In this document: one piece after another, positions 26,020-34,210 of the stretch
Layout: each line of letters opens with the position of its first letter
Position numbering within the stretch: position 1 is the stretch's first letter
DNA from: Stutzerimonas azotifigens
GTDB taxonomy: Bacteria > Pseudomonadota > Gammaproteobacteria > Pseudomonadales > Pseudomonadaceae
Direction of reading: 5' to 3'
Assembly (NCBI RefSeq): GCF_013522725.1
Contig: NZ_JAAMRF010000002.1
Span: 62,001 to 126,000 of the forward strand
Length of the DNA: 64,000 nucleotides
Program-made: the position numbers and the translations under genes
The notes under the pieces: model-generated
The model's input: only the letters and a program-made list of their open reading frames with translations
Database searches by the model: none
What the model was told of the DNA's origin: nothing

Positions 26020-26849
26020 GTCAGTCGCTCGCGAAGAACACGGCTGAGCAGGTCCGCCAGCAGGACCAGCAGCAGGAAGGTGAGCAGCATGCTGGCGACC
26101 TCGCCGCCGGCGAACATGCGCATCGACAGGTCCATCTGCTGGCCCAGTCCGCCGGCGCCGACGAAGCCCATCACCACCGAGGCGCGGATCGCGCACTCCC
26201 AGCGGTACACCGTATATGACAGCATCTCCGAGGCCGCCTGGGGTAGCACGGCGTAGGCGAAGGCGGCGAGTCGCGAGCTGCCGGCGCCGAGCAGGGCGCG
26301 CGTCGGCAGCGGATCGACCGATTCGAAGATTTCCGCATAGACCTTGCCGAGCATGCCGCTGTAGGTGATCGCGATCGCCAGTACGCCAGCGGTCGGACCG
26401 AGCCCCACCGCCCGTACGAAGAGCAGCGCCCAGACGATTTCCGGCACGCTGCGCAGGACGATCAGCAGGCCACGCACCGGCCAGCGCAGCGCTTGTGCCC
26501 ACCACGCCGGGCGGCCGCCGCGGGCGAGGGCGCTGATCGACAGCGCGCGGGTGGCCAGCAGGGCTCCGGGCACGGCGATCAGCAGGGCGAGGGTCATGCC
26601 GGCGGTGGCGATCGCCAGGGTTTCCAAAGTCGCCTTGAACAATAGGGCAAGAAATTCCTGGCCATGTTCCGGCGGCCAGAAGCCCGAAAGGAACTGGCCC
26701 ATGGTCGACAGGTTGCTACTGGCGAGTAGGACTGGCAGGTCCAGCTCGCTGAGTCTGATGCCTGGCCAGAGCAGCGCCACGGCAAGCAGCGTCAACGCCA
26801 GGCGCGGCAGCGCGGCAGGGTCGCGCCGGGTCAGTTCGGGGTTCAGCAT
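26016..26849 (-). CDS. PhnE-like ABC transporter permease 1
   Basis: A 277-residue inner-membrane permease with about six hydrophobic segments. Motifs: [25 protein letters not shown] and [20 protein letters not shown], both typical of the phosphonate/phosphite permease family. It overlaps the ATPase gene by 7 nt and the second permease by 4 nt. Permease duplication is common in these operons. Confidence 0.88.
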   Translation of the reverse strand: MLNPELTRRDPAALPRLALTLLAVALLWPGIRLSELDLPVLLASSNLSTMGQFLSGFWPPEHGQEFLALLFKATLETLAIATAGMTLALLIAVPGALLATRALSISALARGGRPAWWAQALRWPVRGLLIVLRSVPEIVWALLFVRAVGLGPTAGVLAIAITYSGMLGKVYAEIFESVDPLPTRALLGAGSSRLAAFAYAVLPQAASEMLSYTVYRWECAIRASVVMGFVGAGGLGQQMDLSMRMFAGGEVASMLLTFLLLVLLADLLSRVLRERLT

Positions 26850-27640
26850 CGGGGGATGTTCAGTGGCGCAGCGGCAGGTGAAATGACGGGCGCGGCATCG
26901 AGTTGGTCGTTGGCGTAGAGCCGATCCAGTTCCTCGCGTGTGACCTGCTCGGCCGGCTTGTCGAACAGGATGCGACCATCGCGTACGCCGATGATCCGGG
27001 GAAAGTGCGCCAGCGCCAGTTCCACGGCATGCAGGCTGGCCAGCAGCGTCGCGCCGCGCCGTTGGGCTTCCCCGTTGAGCACGCTCAAGGTGTAGGCGGA
27101 AAGCACCGGGTCCATCGCCGAGACCGGTTCGTCGGCCAGAATCAGTTCAGGCTGCTGATACAGTGCTCGGGCAATGCCGACGCGTTGCAACTGGCCGCCG
27201 GACAGCTGATCGCAGCGTTGATAGAGCTTGTCCGCCAGGTCCAGCCGGCCCAGCGCATCGGCCGCGCCGTTACGGTCCAGCGGGTAGACCAGGCTCGTGA
27301 GGCTGCGCAGCAACGACCAGCTGCCCAGGCGACCCGCCAGTACCGCCGTCACCACCCGTTGGCGAGGCGGTAGCGGCGGTGCCTGGTGGATCAAGCCGAT
27401 GCGGGTACGCAACTTCTGACGCGCCGAGGCGCGCAGCGACCACGGTTCGCTGCCGAGCAGCTCGAGACGACCCTGGTCCGGCCTGAGGCTGGTGGCCAGC
27501 ACGCGCAGCAGGGTGGTCTTGCCGGCGCCCGAGGGGCCGATGATCGCCACGCGTTCACCGGCCGAGACGGCCAGGTCGATGCTCCGTAACGCCGGGTGGC
27601 CATTGGCGTGGGTAAGACCCACGCCGGACAGCTGGATCAC
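26843..27640 (-). CDS. PhnC-like ABC transporter ATP-binding protein
   Basis: A 265-residue ATPase with Walker [12 protein letters not shown] (about residues 35-45), signature [15 protein letters not shown] and Walker [14 protein letters not shown]. The PhnC-like pattern includes [23 protein letters not shown]. It overlaps the binding protein gene by 4 nt. Its partners decide the substrate; phosphonate, phosphite or, by annotation of close relatives, selenate are candidates. Confidence 0.88.
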   Translation of the reverse strand: MIQLSGVGLTHANGHPALRSIDLAVSAGERVAIIGPSGAGKTTLLRVLATSLRPDQGRLELLGSEPWSLRASARQKLRTRIGLIHQAPPLPPRQRVVTAVLAGRLGSWSLLRSLTSLVYPLDRNGAADALGRLDLADKLYQRCDQLSGGQLQRVGIARALYQQPELILADEPVSAMDPVLSAYTLSVLNGEAQRRGATLLASLHAVELALAHFPRIIGVRDGRILFDKPAEQVTREELDRLYANDQLDAAPVISPAAAPLNIPRC

Positions 27641-28488
27641 TTCAACAGGCCCGCGGCGCGCGCGGCTTCCTCGATGCCTTCGTAGTTTTCCGGCTTGGTC
27701 TCGATGAAGCGGCTGGCGGCCTGCAGATCGAGGATCTTCTTGTGTTCCGGGTTCGCCGGATCAAGGGCGAGGAAAGCGGCCTTGATCTTCTCGGCCAGTG
27801 CCGGATCGAGGTCGCCGCGCACCGTCCAGTTGTAGTCATAGTAGGGCGGTGTGGTGGAAATGACGCGGACCTTGCTGGTGTCGACCTTGCCAGCGGCGAC
27901 CAGCTTGTCCCATACCGAGGCGTTGAGCACGCCGGCGTCGGCCTTGCCGGCCTCGACCCAGGCGGCGGTGGCGTCATGCGCGCCGGAGTAGGCGATGCGC
28001 TTGAAGAATTTCTCGGGCTCGATGCCGTCCTTGATCATGAAGTAGCGCGGCATCAGGCTGCCCGAGGTCGAGGAGACCGAACCAAACGCGAAGGTCTTGC
28101 CCTTGAGGTCCTGCAACGATTTGACTTCAGGGTCGGCGGTGATGAATTTGCTGGTGAACTGCTCGTCCTGCTCGCGCTGAACCAGGGGAATGGCGTTGCC
28201 GGTTTTCAGGCGGGTCTGGACGAAGGTGAAGCCGCCGAGCCATGCCATGTCGAGGCGGTCGGAAGCGAGCGATTCGACGACGGCGGCGTAGTCGGAGACC
28301 GGCATGAATTTCACTGGCATGCCCAGTTCCTGCTCGAGGTACTTGCCTAGCGGTTCGAACTTACGGATCAGCTCGGTAGGCGCTTCGTCAGGGATGGCCG
28401 ATACACGTAGGGTGTCAGCGGCGTGGGAGGTGACAAACGAAAGGGATGCGGCAAGGCCGACAACGGCTGCCAGAGTGTGCTTTAGCAT
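27637..28488 (-). CDS. PhnD-like periplasmic binding protein (putative selenate/phosphonate type)
   Basis: A 283-residue periplasmic binding protein with a signal peptide ([24 protein letters not shown]). The motif [20 protein letters not shown], then [13 protein letters not shown] and [19 protein letters not shown], fits the PhnD superfamily. From memory this sub-branch is annotated as putative selenate ABC transporter binding protein; the evidence for selenate there is gene association. No phosphonate or phosphite catabolic gene (phnG-M, ptxD, htxA) and no selenium gene is present nearby, so the substrate stays open. It is the first gene of the operon. Confidence 0.82.
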   Translation of the reverse strand: MLKHTLAAVVGLAASLSFVTSHAADTLRVSAIPDEAPTELIRKFEPLGKYLEQELGMPVKFMPVSDYAAVVESLASDRLDMAWLGGFTFVQTRLKTGNAIPLVQREQDEQFTSKFITADPEVKSLQDLKGKTFAFGSVSSTSGSLMPRYFMIKDGIEPEKFFKRIAYSGAHDATAAWVEAGKADAGVLNASVWDKLVAAGKVDTSKVRVISTTPPYYDYNWTVRGDLDPALAEKIKAAFLALDPANPEHKKILDLQAASRFIETKPENYEGIEEAARAAGLLK

Positions 28489-28631
28489 TGAGGGTTCTCC
28501 GGTTCAATAGCGGAAAAAGCGCGCGGATTATAGAGGCACAGAGGTGCATTACGGCAAGCGTTGCCACCGGGCTTGGCGAGTCGCGTCCCCGGCGGGCTAG
28601 ACTGGGGGTTTCCCATTCGACGAGGCGATCC

Positions 28632-29507
28632 ATGTCCGCACTGCCTTCTCTCGCGTTTGCCGGCATCGGCCTCATGGGCCTGCCGATGTGTCGTCGCCTG
28701 CTCGCCGCGGGCTTTCCGCTGAGGGTATGGAACCGCTCTCCGGAAAAATGCGCGCCGCTGGTGGCGCTGGGTGCGGCACAGGTCGAGCGACCGGCGCACT
28801 TGTGCGAGGCGGACATCGTATTGCTCTGCCTGGCCGACACCGCGGTGGTGCGCGAGGTGGTGTTCGGCCCCGGCGGTATCGCCGAAGCAGGGCGGGAGGG
28901 TCAGCTGCTGGTCGACCATTCAAGTCTCGAGCCGGCCGCGACCCGGGAGATGGCTGCGCAGCTGGAAGCGCGGTGCGGCATGCGCTGGGTCGATGCGCCG
29001 GTATCGGGCGGAACTGCGGGCGCCGAGGCCGGGTCGCTGGCGATCATGGCGGGCGGCCTGGCCGACGACATCGAACGGGTACGGCCGGTGCTGATGCAGC
29101 TGGGTCAGCGCCTGACCCACATGGGACCGGTCGGTAGCGGGCAGGTGAGCAAGGCCTGCAACCAGATGCTGGTGGCCTGCAATGCGCTGGTGATCGCCGA
29201 GGTCGTCGCGCTCGCCGAGCGTGCCGGGGTCGACGCCGGCAAGCTCGCCCCGGCACTGGCCGGCGGGTTCGCCGACTCGAAGCCACTACAGATCCTGGCG
29301 CCGCAGATGGCCGAAAGCGACTTCGAGCCGATCAAATGGCACGTGCGCACACTGGTCAAGGACATCGAAACCGCCGTGCGCCTCTGCGCCGAACAGGGCA
29401 CTGCCGCGCCGATGAGTGGGATGGCAGCGCAGCTGCTGCGCCTGCATGGCAGTCGCGGCAATCTGGACCAGGACCCAGCCACGCTGGTGCAACTCTACCG
29501 GGAGTGA
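28632..29507 (+). CDS. Beta-hydroxyacid dehydrogenase (3-hydroxyisobutyrate/tartronate semialdehyde reductase family)
   Basis: A 291-residue NAD(P)-dependent dehydrogenase. Motifs in order: cofactor loop GIGLMGLPM (residues 11-19), VDHSSLEPAATRE, substrate loop DAPVSGGTAGAEAGSLAIMAGG, and the catalytic Lys in GSGQVSKACNQML. The start MSALPSLAFAG at 28632 aligns the Rossmann strand. The next gene begins 4 nt after its stop and resembles hydroxypyruvate isomerase, so the pair may act on C3 or C4 hydroxy acids as GlxR and Hyi do. Direct identification of the substrate is not possible. Confidence 0.83.
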   Translation: MSALPSLAFAGIGLMGLPMCRRLLAAGFPLRVWNRSPEKCAPLVALGAAQVERPAHLCEADIVLLCLADTAVVREVVFGPGGIAEAGREGQLLVDHSSLEPAATREMAAQLEARCGMRWVDAPVSGGTAGAEAGSLAIMAGGLADDIERVRPVLMQLGQRLTHMGPVGSGQVSKACNQMLVACNALVIAEVVALAERAGVDAGKLAPALAGGFADSKPLQILAPQMAESDFEPIKWHVRTLVKDIETAVRLCAEQGTAAPMSGMAAQLLRLHGSRGNLDQDPATLVQLYRE

Positions 29508-29511
29508 CCTG

Positions 29512-30159
29512 ATGAAGATCGCCGCCAATCTCGACGTCCTGTTCGGTGACAGACCACTGCCCGAGCGTGTGCTCGCCGCGCGCCTGGTGGGTTTCGATGG
29601 CGTGGAGCTGCGCCATCCTCTAAGCGTCGCGACGATCAGCTTGGCGCAAGCGCTCGAACGGGCTGCTCTACCGCTGGCACGTCTGGCAGTGGACGTGGCC
29701 GTGGACGGCTTCGAGTCGGCGCTGCAACGGGCATTGACCGACTCTGCGATGCTTCGCCCGCAACAGATCAGCGTCGAGGTCGAGGCCCTTTCAGCTGCCA
29801 CGGCCGAGGCGCAGTTGCGTAGGGCAGCCGAGGCCTTCGCACTGCTCGGCATCGGCGTGTTGTGCCGTGACGACTCCGCGCAGCCGAGCGGTTTCGCCGG
29901 GCTGCTGGCGCTGGTCGAGCAGGTCGATCACCCCAATTGCCGTGTGCAGCTCGATCTGTCCGGCGAGCCTGAAGACCGCGCTGCAATAGAGCTGCTCTCC
30001 GGCTGTATCGGCTATTTGCAGCTGTGTCGCCTACCCACAGGGGAAAAGGGCACGGCCTTGCTCGATGCGCTGCGCTCTGCTGATTATCAGGGTTGGCTAG
30101 GGCTCGGCTATCGAGGCGCGGAGGCGCTGTTGGCTAGCGGGTCGCATCGCCCGGCATAA
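29512..30159 (+). CDS. TIM-barrel sugar isomerase/epimerase-like protein (Hyi-related)
   Basis: A 215-residue protein beginning MKIAANLDVLFGDRPLPERVLAARLVGFDGVELR, which matches the start of hydroxypyruvate isomerases (AP-endonuclease-2 TIM barrel family). It is about 45 residues shorter than typical Hyi (near 260), and the usual metal-binding Glu/His pattern is only partly visible (QLDLSGEP where a metal-binding Asp is expected). GGGAG precedes the start within the end of the dehydrogenase gene. It may be a reduced or inactive member. Co-transcription with the dehydrogenase is likely. Confidence 0.6.
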   Translation: MKIAANLDVLFGDRPLPERVLAARLVGFDGVELRHPLSVATISLAQALERAALPLARLAVDVAVDGFESALQRALTDSAMLRPQQISVEVEALSAATAEAQLRRAAEAFALLGIGVLCRDDSAQPSGFAGLLALVEQVDHPNCRVQLDLSGEPEDRAAIELLSGCIGYLQLCRLPTGEKGTALLDALRSADYQGWLGLGYRGAEALLASGSHRPA

Positions 30160-30259
30160 GCCCGGCGAATGTTCACAGACAGCCTATGGAAGGCGCTCTA
30201 GAGTGGGTAACAACCGGGCACAGCGCCGGCATTACAAGAACAATCGAGAGCGACCCTCC

Positions 30260-31612
30260 ATGCAGCCATCCACCCAAGCCGCTAACGCCTGGCGCGTCCT
30301 GTTCCTGCTGTTTCTGGCCAATCTGTTCAATTTCTTCGACCGCACCATTCCGGCCATCATCGCCGAGCCGATCCGCCTGGAGTGGAGCCTCAACGATTTC
30401 CAACTCGGCCTGATCGGTACCGCCTTTACCATCGTTTACGCCATCGCCGGTGTACCGCTGGGGCGCATGGCGGACATCGGTTCGCGGCGCAAGATCATGG
30501 GTTGGGGCCTGACCGCCTGGAGTGGACTGACCGCGGTCAACGGGCTCGCCTGGAACTTCTGGAGCTTTCTGCTGGTGCGCATGGGCATCGGCATTGGCGA
30601 GGCGAGCTACGCCCCGGCGGCCAACTCGCTGATCGGGGATCTGTTTCCCGCTCACAAACGCGCACGGGCGATGGGCATCTTCATGCTCGGCCTGCCGCTG
30701 GGCCTGCTGCTGGCCTTCTTCACCATCGGCTCGATGGTGGAATACTTCGGTAGCTGGCGAGCGCCCTTCTTCATCGCGGCGATTCCGGGGCTGCTACTGG
30801 CGGTATTCATCTTCTTCATCCGCGAGCCGCAGCGCGGGGCGGCCGAAGCGGTAAAGGTCTCGCAGGAGCCTGTCCAGCAGCCGGTTCGCAAGGTGCTGGC
30901 GATCCGTACCTTCTGGTGGCTGGTGATGGCCGGGCTGGCGTTCAACTTCGCGACCTATGCTTGCAACGCCTTCATGGTTCCGCTGCTGATGCGCTATCAC
31001 GGCGTACCGCTGGTGGAGGCCTCCGTCGCCACCGGTATCATCGTCGGTCTGACCGGGCTGATCGGGTTGACCCTCGGTGGCTGGGTCGCCGACAAGATTC
31101 ATCAGCGTTTTGCCCGTGGACGGTTGATCTTCGCGGCGGCGAGCATGGCCGTGGCTACGCTCGCCACCGGTTATGCGCTGCTGGCCGGGCGCATCGAGGT
31201 CGGCGTGTTCGTCGCGGTGTTCAGTATCGGCTGGCTGTTTTCCTACAACTTCTACACCTGCGTCTACACAGCGATCCAGGATGTGGTCGAGCCGCGCCTG
31301 CGTGCCACGGCGATGGCGTTGTTCTTCGCGGGGCTGTATCTGCTCGGTGGCGGCATGGGGACGGTGGTCGTGGGGTTGCTCTCGGATCATTTCGCCGAAG
31401 CGGCGATGCTGGCCGCCGGTGCGACCGAGATGGCCGAGGCGTTCCGCGCCGAAGGTCTGCATGGCGCCATGTACCTGATCCCGGCCTCGCTGCTGCTAAC
31501 CATGCTGTTCCTGTTCCAGGCCTCTCGGACCTTCTGCCAGGACGCCAAGCGGATGACCGATGGCATGGACCAGTCCGCCAGCGCCGCTGAAGCCGAGGCC
31601 GCCCTGGCCTGA
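30260..31612 (+). CDS. MFS transporter, spinster-like family
   Basis: A 450-residue inner-membrane transporter with about 12 hydrophobic segments. LANLFNFFDRTIPAIIAEPIR in segment 1 and GRMADIGSRRKIMGWG in the loop between segments 2 and 3 are the MFS signature; the FDR motif resembles spinster-like and hexuronate/hydroxy acid carriers. The start MQPSTQAANAWRVL at 30260 is preferred to the longer reading at 30203. It lies 100 bp after the dehydrogenase/isomerase pair on the same strand and may import their substrate. Confidence 0.82.
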   Translation: MQPSTQAANAWRVLFLLFLANLFNFFDRTIPAIIAEPIRLEWSLNDFQLGLIGTAFTIVYAIAGVPLGRMADIGSRRKIMGWGLTAWSGLTAVNGLAWNFWSFLLVRMGIGIGEASYAPAANSLIGDLFPAHKRARAMGIFMLGLPLGLLLAFFTIGSMVEYFGSWRAPFFIAAIPGLLLAVFIFFIREPQRGAAEAVKVSQEPVQQPVRKVLAIRTFWWLVMAGLAFNFATYACNAFMVPLLMRYHGVPLVEASVATGIIVGLTGLIGLTLGGWVADKIHQRFARGRLIFAAASMAVATLATGYALLAGRIEVGVFVAVFSIGWLFSYNFYTCVYTAIQDVVEPRLRATAMALFFAGLYLLGGGMGTVVVGLLSDHFAEAAMLAAGATEMAEAFRAEGLHGAMYLIPASLLLTMLFLFQASRTFCQDAKRMTDGMDQSASAAEAEAALA

Positions 31613-31871
31613 CGGCTCGATCCCGCCGTGCGGCTCGCTGCCAGCTTTTCCGGCAGGAGTCGCGTTGGTCGCACGGGGTTCAGCAAGCGGTTTCATGCGA
31701 TTGGTGTCTCAGTCGAAAGCGAAAAGCTCGCAGTCTTGACCGCGAAGCTCTTGTCCTGCGAGCTGCTGTTCCCTTCACTCAGGACACGACGAGTAACCAA
31801 CGCGACGATTGGCCTGCATTTGCCGGCGGGCTCGCATAAACTGCGCGGCCGTTTTTTCTGGCAGTCCGTCC

Positions 31872-33134
31872 ATGCACACCACACCTGCCCGCGCCTGCGG
31901 TATCGACTTTGGCACTTCGAACTCCACCGTTGGCTGGTGGCGCCCCGATGCCGAGCCCTTGATCGTCCTGGAGGGCGATGACCTGACTCTGCCCTCTGTG
32001 GTGTTCTTCAACCTCGAAGAGCGCCGTCCGGTCTACGGCCGCCAGGCCCTGGCCGAATACCTGGAGGGTTACGAAGGGCGGCTGATGCGCTCGCTCAAGA
32101 GCCTGCTCGGCAGCAAGCTGCTCAAGAGCGAGACCACCGTGCTCGGCAGCGCCATGCCATTCAAGGATATCCTCGGGCTGTTCATCGGTACGCTCAAGCA
32201 GCGCGCCGAAGCGCAGGCCGGCCAGGCGTTCGAGCAGGTGGTGCTGGGCCGTCCGGTGCATTTCGTCGACGACGACCCGGTCGCCGATCGCGAGGCCGCC
32301 GACACCCTGGCGGGTGTGGCGCAGACCCTGGGGTTCAAGGACGTATCCTTCCAGTTCGAGCCGATCGCTGCGGCCTTCGATTACGAGTCGCGGATCGCTC
32401 GCGAGGAGCGCGTGCTGATCGTCGACATCGGTGGCGGTACCTCCGACTTTTCGCTGGTTCGGCTCTCGCCGGAGCGGCGCGGTGTCGATGACCGCCAGGC
32501 GGACATCCTGGCCACTGGCGGCGTGCACATCGGCGGTACCGACTTCGACAAGCAGCTCAGCCTGCACGGCGTGATGCCTCTGTTCGGCTATGGCAGCCGG
32601 ATGAAGAGTGACGCGCCGATGCCGACCAGTACCCACCTGAACCTCGCCACCTGGCACACCATCAACGCCGTCTACGCGCCGGCGTCGCTGCGCGCCTTGC
32701 AGAGCATGCGCTACGACATTCAGGACCCGACCGGCATCGACCGACTGTTCCGTCTGATCGAACAGCGCGCTGGGCACTGGCTGGCGATGCAGGTGGAGCA
32801 GGGCAAGATTGCGCTGACCGATGCTCAAGAGCATCTGATCGATCTGGCCCGGATCGAGGCGGGTCTTGCCGCCGAGCTGACGCGTGACCGCTTCGAGGCG
32901 GCCATCGATCCTTTGCTCGAGCGGATTCGCCGTACCGTCGACGAATTGCTGGTGGCTGCCGGGCTCGGCAGTGATGAGGTCGATACGGTGTTCTTCACCG
33001 GCGGATCGAGCGCCATTCCGGCGCTGCGCCAGAGCATCGCCCAGGTGCTGCCCAACGCCCGCCATGTCGAAGGCGACCGCTTCGGCAGCATCGGCAGTGG
33101 CTTGGCCATCGAAGCCAGGAAACGCTACGGCTGA
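31872..33134 (+). CDS. yegD: Hsp70-like protein YegD
   Basis: A 420-residue actin/Hsp70-fold ATPase. It has the phosphate-1 loop GIDFGTSNSTVGWW near residues 9-22, phosphate-2 VDIGGGTSDFSLV and the adenosine motif FFTGGSSAIPAL. It ends after the nucleotide-binding domain and lacks the DnaK substrate-binding domain, as YegD proteins do. It is thought to be a chaperone-like protein with unknown client. The start at 31872 aligns with the family. The 259-bp gap before it (31613-31871) shows no gene. Confidence 0.88.
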   Translation: MHTTPARACGIDFGTSNSTVGWWRPDAEPLIVLEGDDLTLPSVVFFNLEERRPVYGRQALAEYLEGYEGRLMRSLKSLLGSKLLKSETTVLGSAMPFKDILGLFIGTLKQRAEAQAGQAFEQVVLGRPVHFVDDDPVADREAADTLAGVAQTLGFKDVSFQFEPIAAAFDYESRIAREERVLIVDIGGGTSDFSLVRLSPERRGVDDRQADILATGGVHIGGTDFDKQLSLHGVMPLFGYGSRMKSDAPMPTSTHLNLATWHTINAVYAPASLRALQSMRYDIQDPTGIDRLFRLIEQRAGHWLAMQVEQGKIALTDAQEHLIDLARIEAGLAAELTRDRFEAAIDPLLERIRRTVDELLVAAGLGSDEVDTVFFTGGSSAIPALRQSIAQVLPNARHVEGDRFGSIGSGLAIEARKRYG

Positions 33135-33206
33135 GCCTCGCCGCGCTGCACTCGGTAGCGTTTACGGTGTCGCATGGAGAGGTTTTCCGTCCGTCGGGGA
33201 GTGTCC

Positions 33207-34127
33207 ATGTCCTATCGTATTCGCGCCCGGCATCGTGCCGACGAAGAGGTGCGCAAGGTCGCGCTCGGTCGTCTGGTCAAGGCCGTGCAGGCCCTGTCCG
33301 TGCCGCCTGAACAGCAGGCCGAAGGCGTGCATCAGGCGCGCAAGCGTTTCAAGGAGCTGCGCGCCTTGCTGCGCCTGGTGCGCACGCCGCTGGGCAAGCG
33401 CTTTGCCCAGGAAAACTGCCGCATCCGTGACGCTGGGAGAGGTCTGGCCGAACTGCGGGATGCGACTGCCCTTCTGGAGAGCTGGGACGCGCTTGCCGGG
33501 CACTACGCCCAGGCATTCTCCGCCGGGCCGATGCAGCAGGTGCGCCAGCGCCTGCAGGCTCGCGCCGACAACACCATCGCGAGCGAGGCGGGCGATACCG
33601 CGGCGCAGATTCCGAAGGTGATCGGTGAGCTGGAGCGGACCATCGGTGAAGTCGAGGATTGGCCACTCTCGGGCAAGGGCTTCGGTCTTTTCGCCGAGGG
33701 GCTGGCCAAGACCTACGGCGACGGCCGTGCCGAACTCGCGCGCGTCCGACGCGACCCCAGCGACGAACAGCTGCACGAGTGGCGCAAGCGGGTGAAGGAT
33801 CTCTGGTACCAGACCCGCCTGCTGATGGACGCCTGGCCGGCGGTGTTGCGTACCCAGTGCAAGCTGCTCAAGCGTCTGGCCGATGCGCTGGGCGACGATC
33901 ACGATCTGGCGATGATGCAGCAGTTGATGACGCAGGAGCCCGAGCTGTTCGGCTCCGAGGAGACCAGCAGACAGGTCGCCCGCTACCTCGCGATGCGTCG
34001 CGCAACGCTGCAGGGCGATGCCTTGGAGCTTGGGCGTCGACTATATGCCGAATCGCCCAAGGCACTGGTCAAGCGCTGGCAGCGGTACTGGAAGATTGCC
34101 CGCTCGGTCGAAGCGGAGCAGCCCTGA
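33207..34127 (+). CDS. CHAD domain protein
   Basis: A 306-residue helical protein rich in conserved His, Arg and Lys. The segment VHQARKRFKELRALLRLVR (near residue 40) and LHEWRKRVKDLWYQTRLL (near 190), with LADALGDDHDLAMMQQ, are the CHAD signature. CHAD domains bind polyphosphate through these basic helices. The start MSYRIRARHRADEEV at 33207 follows GGGGAG. It is 72 nt after yegD on the same strand, and convergent with rapA. Confidence 0.87.
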   Translation: MSYRIRARHRADEEVRKVALGRLVKAVQALSVPPEQQAEGVHQARKRFKELRALLRLVRTPLGKRFAQENCRIRDAGRGLAELRDATALLESWDALAGHYAQAFSAGPMQQVRQRLQARADNTIASEAGDTAAQIPKVIGELERTIGEVEDWPLSGKGFGLFAEGLAKTYGDGRAELARVRRDPSDEQLHEWRKRVKDLWYQTRLLMDAWPAVLRTQCKLLKRLADALGDDHDLAMMQQLMTQEPELFGSEETSRQVARYLAMRRATLQGDALELGRRLYAESPKALVKRWQRYWKIARSVEAEQP

Positions 34128-34175
34128 ATCTCGAGAAGCCTGCGGGACTCCTGCAATCGGCAGAAAGGATGCTTT

Positions 34176-34202
34176 GAAGCCAGCCCTCGCGGGGCCGGCT
34201 TC
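34176..34202. terminator. Hairpin between the CHAD gene and rapA
   Basis: GAAGCC-A-GCCC pairs with GGGC-C-GGCTTC (34176-34202) with one mismatch. It lies between the two convergent genes, 8 nt before the rapA stop. There is no U-tract. Confidence 0.45.
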
Positions 34203-34210
34203 GAGCAATC

